This document shows positions 59,989-64,000 of a DNA stretch of 64,000 nt, piece after piece. The notes beneath the pieces are model-generated. The model saw nothing but the letters and a program-made list of their open reading frames with translations, searched no databases and was not told the DNA's origin. The DNA is taken from the NCBI GenBank assembly GCA_017431005.1, contig JAFRLY010000012.1:53483-117482 (forward strand). Reading direction: 5' to 3'. Within the stretch, counting starts at the first letter, position 1; every line of letters starts with the position of its first letter. The stretch is from Clostridia bacterium (GTDB taxonomy: Bacteria; Bacillota; Clostridia; Christensenellales; Aristaeellaceae). The position numbers were made by a program, and so were the translations under genes.

Positions 59989-62946
59989 TCAGAATATTCC
60001 CGCCATCGCCTGGGTCAGTCCGGCCATTGCCGCGGCGATGGAAGACTGACTGGGGTTATCGGCGTCGATCTGGCTTCTCAGTATCGTGATAGCTTCTGCC
60101 ATGGCCATATACTGGGCGCTGTCAGAGCTCATTCCGCTCATCTGCGTTTCAGCCTGACTGATCAGGTTTCTGGCGTCCGAAATCAGCAGAGCCGTTGTCG
60201 CGGAGATCCCGCTCCCCTGATTGTCCGCGTTATGGTATGTGCACATAAAGCCCGAGGTTGCGGCGGCAGTACCCAGATACTGTTCCACCACATCCTGATA
60301 CTTTGTCCCCAGCAGGCGGTACAGCGGGTGACCGGTCGGCAGGGTAATCACCCCGCGCTGCTCTGTTGCCGGGCAGTATGGCGAAGCCGGCATTCCTGTT
60401 TCAGCGCACACCGTCTGCGTAACGTGCATCTGACAGTACACCGTCGGCTGGGTTCCGTTTGCCCAGTAGTCTGTGACAACACCGTAACCCATGCTGTCAT
60501 GCTTGCAGGCGTCTGTCGCCAGCTGCCCGCTGACACAGCAGGTTGTTACCTTCACCAGTCCGTAATTGGACGGGTCTCCTTCCAGGATCTCGCGTTTCGG
60601 CAGCCCCTCGTGAATCTTGCTCATATATGCCTGCCACAGCGGCGCTGCGGCACCCGAACCGGTGGACTTGGAGGAGAGGGCCTTATAGTTGTCGTGTCCG
60701 ATCCAGAGTGCGGAGGCATAATAGCCGGTGATACCTGAGAAGAACACGCCCTTCTGGTCTGAGTTCGTTCCGGTTTTGCCTCCGACTGTCTGTCCCTTGA
60801 TTTTTGCACTTGTTCCGGTTCCGGAGGAAACGACGCTTTTCAGCATGTCAACAATCATGTAGGCTGTACTGTCCGAGAAGACACGCCTGCGATCCTGATG
60901 CTGATGACCGTCCCATACCACATTGCCGGCAGAGTCGGATATGCCCAGCACGGAAATCGGCTCCTGATACACTCCGCTGTTCGCCAGCACGCCGAACGCA
61001 ACAGTCATCTGCAGCGGTGTAATGCCGGAAGAGCCCAGTGACAGTCCGAAGGGTGTTGCGTCAATATGGCCGTCGTCCACGCCCATGCGATGCAGGAAAT
61101 CCACACTGCGGTCAACGCCCACCATGGACATCAGGGTATAAGCTGCCGCGGTATTATGAGATTTCGCCATGGCGGTACGCAGGGTCTCCGGTCCCACATA
61201 TCCGCCGCCGCCATAATTGGTCGGCCAGCTGTCGTTGCCCTTTGCGTCCTTCCATCCGGCAATCGGAATCGGCATATTGTAAACAACAGAAGCAGGGCTG
61301 GCGCCCAGCTCCAGCGCTGGTGCGTAAACCGCGATCGGTTTGATGGATGAACCTACCGGCATCTTCATGTCTGTTGCACGGTTCAGTGTTTTCCGGGCGG
61401 TTACCTCTGTTCTGGATCCGACAACGGCCTTCAGTTCACCGGTCCGGTAGTCCAGCACAGCGCAGGCTGCCTGAGGCTGCGGAATTTCCGTATAGGTCCC
61501 GTCTGAATTTTTGCTCCGGAACACCTTGTCTGACGGATCCCGCAGCGCCGGATATTTTGACCAGTTCTGCAGCGTGCTTTCCACTGTTTTCTGAATGGCG
61601 GGATTCAGCGCCAGTTTGACGTGATAGCCGCCGGTACGGAATCTGTTTTCCATGGCAGCGCGGTTGGTACTGTTATCCTCCAGTCCGTTCAGCTCAAGCA
61701 GGATCCCGACTACCTCCCTGACAGCATACTCCACATAATGCGCATAAGGATACATGCTGTCCCCGCTTCCGGCTGACTCGCGCAGCACCTGGGCCGTTGC
61801 CGGGTTCAGTGCCGCCTGATACTGTTCGTAGGTGATATACTGGTTTTCATACATGCAGCGCAGGACGTAATTGGTCCGGTTGTCCGTTATGGCTGCGTAG
61901 TCCTTATCTCCGTCCTTGCGGGTGTAATAGTTCCTGCGGGGATTGTAATAGTACGGATTATTGGTTGTCCCGGCCAGCATGGCGCATTCCCGCAGTGTCA
62001 GTTCTCCAAGATTTTTACCGAAATATCCCTCTGCTGCCACCTGAACGCCGTAATAGTTTTCACCCAGATAAATTGTATTCAGGTAGCTTTCCAGAATCTG
62101 ATCCTTGGTATATCGGGTTTCCAGCTGAATGCTCAGATATGCTTCCTGGATTTTCCGTTTATAGCTTTGTTCAGAAGAAAGCAGCGTATTCTTGATCAGC
62201 TGCTGCGTAATGGTGGATCCGCCCTGTGTACCGCTGGAGGTCAGATTGCTGACAAATGCACCGACAATGCGCTTCAGGTCCACACCGCTGTGGGAATAAA
62301 ACCGGGCGTCCTCCACGGCAATAAAGGCGTTCCGGAGCACCTTTGGCATGGCTCCCAGTGAAACCATGACCCGGTTCTCCGTTCCCTTGTATTCCGTCAG
62401 CAGTTCCCCGTTGCAGTCATAGATAAATGATGTCTGCGCCTGGCTGTCCAGGGCCGCAAGATCAAGCTCCGGAGCTGTATCGACATATCCCTTGGCTATG
62501 CCGATCAAAGCGCCGAGGCCGGCGAATCCCAGTGTCACGATCAGTATGATAATTACGCGGACCGTCTGGACCAGCACACTCAGAACAAAATTGGGTTTTC
62601 GGGTCTCAGGGCGGAAAATGCTGTGAGGCTCAGGCTTCTCCTCCTCTTCCTCCCAGTCTTCCCCGTTCCATTCCGTCCCCGGTTCGGAAGCTTCATATTC
62701 TTCCGCTTCAGCGCTGTCATCATAAGGCGCTTCAGAATCTGATGTTTCCCATTGTTCATCATGATTGTCCGCAGGAACCTGATCATGGAAGCGGCGCTCA
62801 TAGCCTTCCGCATCCCATTCTTCCTCCCCGTAGGATTCCTCTTCCCATTCCTCTGAGGAATCAACAGGCTGGTAGGACTGTGTATCATTCATATCCGGAT
62901 AAAAGGATGCTTTTTCCTCCTGTTTCCGGCGGTTTTTTCCAAACAT
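59989..62946 (-). CDS. Class A penicillin-binding protein (PBP1A-like)
   Basis: 985-residue bifunctional wall synthase. Residues 1-105 are an unusually acidic cytoplasmic tail (runs of Glu and Asp), 121-150 the membrane anchor. The glycosyltransferase follows: EDARFYSHSGVDLKR with the catalytic Glu, GGSTITQQLIKN. The transpeptidase has GSSIKP (active Ser), SHN and GGKTGT motifs. The C-terminal region (about 820-985) is a Ser/Thr-rich and helical tail with paired Cys. Promoter directly upstream; cvpA downstream. Confidence 0.94.
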   Translation of the reverse strand: MFGKNRRKQEEKASFYPDMNDTQSYQPVDSSEEWEEESYGEEEWDAEGYERRFHDQVPADNHDEQWETSDSEAPYDDSAEAEEYEASEPGTEWNGEDWEEEEEKPEPHSIFRPETRKPNFVLSVLVQTVRVIIILIVTLGFAGLGALIGIAKGYVDTAPELDLAALDSQAQTSFIYDCNGELLTEYKGTENRVMVSLGAMPKVLRNAFIAVEDARFYSHSGVDLKRIVGAFVSNLTSSGTQGGSTITQQLIKNTLLSSEQSYKRKIQEAYLSIQLETRYTKDQILESYLNTIYLGENYYGVQVAAEGYFGKNLGELTLRECAMLAGTTNNPYYYNPRRNYYTRKDGDKDYAAITDNRTNYVLRCMYENQYITYEQYQAALNPATAQVLRESAGSGDSMYPYAHYVEYAVREVVGILLELNGLEDNSTNRAAMENRFRTGGYHVKLALNPAIQKTVESTLQNWSKYPALRDPSDKVFRSKNSDGTYTEIPQPQAACAVLDYRTGELKAVVGSRTEVTARKTLNRATDMKMPVGSSIKPIAVYAPALELGASPASVVYNMPIPIAGWKDAKGNDSWPTNYGGGGYVGPETLRTAMAKSHNTAAAYTLMSMVGVDRSVDFLHRMGVDDGHIDATPFGLSLGSSGITPLQMTVAFGVLANSGVYQEPISVLGISDSAGNVVWDGHQHQDRRRVFSDSTAYMIVDMLKSVVSSGTGTSAKIKGQTVGGKTGTNSDQKGVFFSGITGYYASALWIGHDNYKALSSKSTGSGAAAPLWQAYMSKIHEGLPKREILEGDPSNYGLVKVTTCCVSGQLATDACKHDSMGYGVVTDYWANGTQPTVYCQMHVTQTVCAETGMPASPYCPATEQRGVITLPTGHPLYRLLGTKYQDVVEQYLGTAAATSGFMCTYHNADNQGSGISATTALLISDARNLISQAETQMSGMSSDSAQYMAMAEAITILRSQIDADNPSQSSIAAAMAGLTQAMAGIF

Positions 62947-63010
62947 GCTTCCTCCGATTCTCTGCCGGCCTGCGGCAAAGTTTTCTCCCCCTTTTCGGGG
63001 CGGATGCGGT

Positions 63011-63040
63011 ATTATACCACACCTCTTTCTCTCGTTACAA
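63011..63040 (-). promoter_or_regulatory. Promoter of the PBP-cvpA genes
   Basis: Minus-strand TTGTAA (63035-63040), 18 bp, TATAAT (63011-63016). Confidence 0.7.
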
Positions 63041-63113
63041 GTTTCCGGGAATCAGGCCTGTCCGCCTCTTGAATGAAACGCCGCAAGATGGTATCATCTT
63101 CCCGGAAACTTGT
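63037..63113. repeat. 15-bp inverted repeat spanning divergent promoters
   Basis: ACAAGTTTCCGGGAA (63037-63051) and its exact complement (63099-63113), 47 bp apart. One arm overlaps the -35 box of the PBP promoter, the other the start point of the opposite promoter. Confidence 0.7.
63069..63097 (+). promoter_or_regulatory. Promoter of the small conserved genes
   Basis: TTGAAT (63069-63074), 17 bp, TATCAT (63092-63097). Confidence 0.65.
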
Positions 63114-63149
63114 TTGATGATAAAGAACATTGCGCAGGGAGGCATTCCG

Positions 63150-63371
63150 ATGCTGTTCAGACAGAAGAAAAAGGCGGCTGTCAGTGCCTATAACCGGGAA
63201 GAACTGACGCCGGTCATCCGTTGCAGCATCTGCACCGGAGAGCAGGTCGCAGGATTTCAGCATAAATCAACCGGTCAGTTTGAGGAAGTCATGCTGATCC
63301 GGGATGCGCAGGACCTGGAATCCTTCCGCGCCCATTACGGTATTACAGAGGAAATCAAACATATTTACTGA
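63150..63371 (+). CDS. Small conserved protein with CxxC motif
   Basis: 73 residues: a basic start (FRQKKKAAVSAYNREE), then IRCSICTGEQVAGF with a CxxC pair at about 26-29, and a helical end (DLESFRAHYGITEEIKHIY). Similar short proteins occur in clostridia; function unknown. The CxxC may bind metal or be redox active. GGAGG lies seven bases before the ATG; an in-frame ATG 33 bp upstream is less likely. The next gene follows after 23 bp. Confidence 0.7.
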   Translation: MLFRQKKKAAVSAYNREELTPVIRCSICTGEQVAGFQHKSTGQFEEVMLIRDAQDLESFRAHYGITEEIKHIY

Positions 63372-63394
63372 CTTTTATTCTGAGGTGACGCATC

Positions 63395-63763
63395 GTGGCT
63401 AAATTGCTCCTGTTCAATATTACGGATTCCGGGAAACGTAATCAGCTTCAGGTTCTTTCCCTTCGGTTGAATTTCTCCATGATCGATGTTCCTGCCGACC
63501 GTCAGCACTGCCGTATCCGTGACTTGCTTTCCGGCTTGACTTCTCCGGTTTCTGATCCGGCAGCCCCGTTCGGGGATGAAATGCTGGTTATGAACGGTTT
63601 TGAAAGCGGGGATCTCAATTTCTTCCTCAACGAACTTCGCCGCACCGGTTATCCTGTACGCCTGAAGGCTGTTGTCACCGAAACGAACCAGTTCTGGTCA
63701 GCGCATCAGCTGCATGATACGCTGGTTGCGGAATCTCTGACCATGAACCAGCGCAGGCAGTAA
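63395..63763 (+). CDS. DUF3783-like protein
   Basis: 122 residues of unknown function. The pattern AKLLLFNITDSGKRNQLQVLSLRLNF, EMLVMNGFESGDLNFFLNELRRTG and PVRLKAVVTETNQFWS resembles DUF3783 proteins of Firmicutes. Start is GTG at 63395 with GAGG seven to nine bases upstream. No membrane helix. Probably co-transcribed with the 73-residue gene. Confidence 0.75.
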   Translation: MAKLLLFNITDSGKRNQLQVLSLRLNFSMIDVPADRQHCRIRDLLSGLTSPVSDPAAPFGDEMLVMNGFESGDLNFFLNELRRTGYPVRLKAVVTETNQFWSAHQLHDTLVAESLTMNQRRQ

Positions 63764-63789
63764 CAGGCCTTATCCCCATAATTTTCTTC

Positions 63790-63818
63790 TTGACGTCTCT
63801 GTCTGATTGTGGTATAGT
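63790..63818 (+). promoter_or_regulatory. Promoter of tRNA-Val
   Basis: TTGACG (63790-63795), 17 bp, TATAGT (63813-63818). Confidence 0.8.
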
Positions 63819-63839
63819 ACCATCTGTTCGAAAGAACAT

Positions 63840-63915
63840 GGTGGCATGGCTCAGTCGGTAGAGCACATCGTTCACATCGATGGGGTCGTTGGTTCGAGTC
63901 CAACTGTCACCACCA
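63840..63915 (+). tRNA. tRNA-Val (anticodon CAC)
   Basis: Acceptor stem GGTGGCA/TGTCACC, D-arm with GGTAGAGC, anticodon stem CATCG/CGATG around TTCACAT (anticodon CAC, codon GUG), T-arm GTTGG-TTCGAGT-CCAAC. Discriminator A at 63912 and encoded CCA to 63915. Confidence 0.93.
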
Positions 63916-63917
63916 AC

Positions 63918-63948
63918 AAAAAGGATCACCCTTGTGGTGGTCCTTTTT
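63918..63948 (+). terminator. Terminator of tRNA-Val
   Basis: GGATCACC/GGTGGTCC stem (one wobble) inside A and T tracts, ending TTTTT. The remaining bases to the window end show nothing further. Confidence 0.8.
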
Positions 63949-64000
63949 CGTTGGTAATGCCTGTTTGTCTTCGTATCATCGGCGCCGAAATGTAAACACA

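Overview
The window looks like chromosomal DNA from a GC-rich, monoderm Clostridia-type Firmicute, probably a fibre- or starch-fermenting gut or rumen anaerobe. The evidence is a clostridial ribosomal operon order with a KOW-protein gene between map and infA, a zinc-type S14 and a Cys4 adenylate kinase, strong GGAGG ribosome sites, Soj/Spo0J-type ParAB, a cellobiose phosphorylase and a maltodextrin-type ABC importer. An affiliation with Christensenellales-like lineages is only a guess from protein style. I see no phage, insertion sequence or CRISPR array.

Layout. 1-1354: a GltD/NfnB-like flavoprotein. 1404-2592: tRNA-Leu(CAA), a possible gene remnant and hpf. 2606-10917 (minus): cellobiose phosphorylase, a divergent ABC-F protein, dipeptidase PepV, a small conserved protein, uvrC and a membrane-anchored unknown. 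10977-23870 (minus): a 27-gene S10-spc operon from rpsJ to rpmJ, including secY, adk, map and infA. It ends in a terminator directly after rpmJ, without the usual rpsM-rpsK-rpsD-rpoA-rplQ tail. 24067-32381 (minus): rpiB-parA-parB, then an envelope-glycan-like set (sugar transferase, two-subunit transketolase, LicD), a YycJ-like hydrolase and a second ABC-F protein. 32311-33996 (plus): a metal-type ABC ATPase and permease. 34062-36942: a long PRPP synthetase and a divergent polysaccharide deacetylase. 36941-40673: a heterodimeric ABC exporter.

40710-49192 (minus) is the most striking region. A complete eight-gene shikimate-to-Phe/Tyr operon (aroF-tyrA-aroB-aroA-aroC-pheA-aroEK-aroQ) contains an AroE-AroK fusion. 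It is preceded by an 18-residue leader peptide with four Tyr and four Phe codons, mutually exclusive RNA helices and an intrinsic terminator. This is a ribosome-mediated attenuator legible in the raw sequence.

49250-53561 holds a PrsA-like lipoprotein foldase, an L,D-transpeptidase and an unknown membrane protein. 53582-59229 is a sugar ABC importer operon. Its binding protein carries an extra C-terminal carbohydrate-binding-like module, its ATPase has Glu in place of the Q-loop Gln, and hairpins with 66-bp tandem repeats separate the permease and ATPase genes. 59264-63113 carries cvpA and a class A penicillin-binding protein. The window ends with two small conserved genes and tRNA-Val(CAC).

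Many genes touch or overlap by 4 nt, so most are read as operons. Promoters were placed by eye from near-consensus -35/-10 boxes, nearly all with 17-bp spacers, and starts were moved where a Shine-Dalgarno sequence clearly selects an internal codon. All functions are inferred from recognised motifs and family knowledge; no database search was run.
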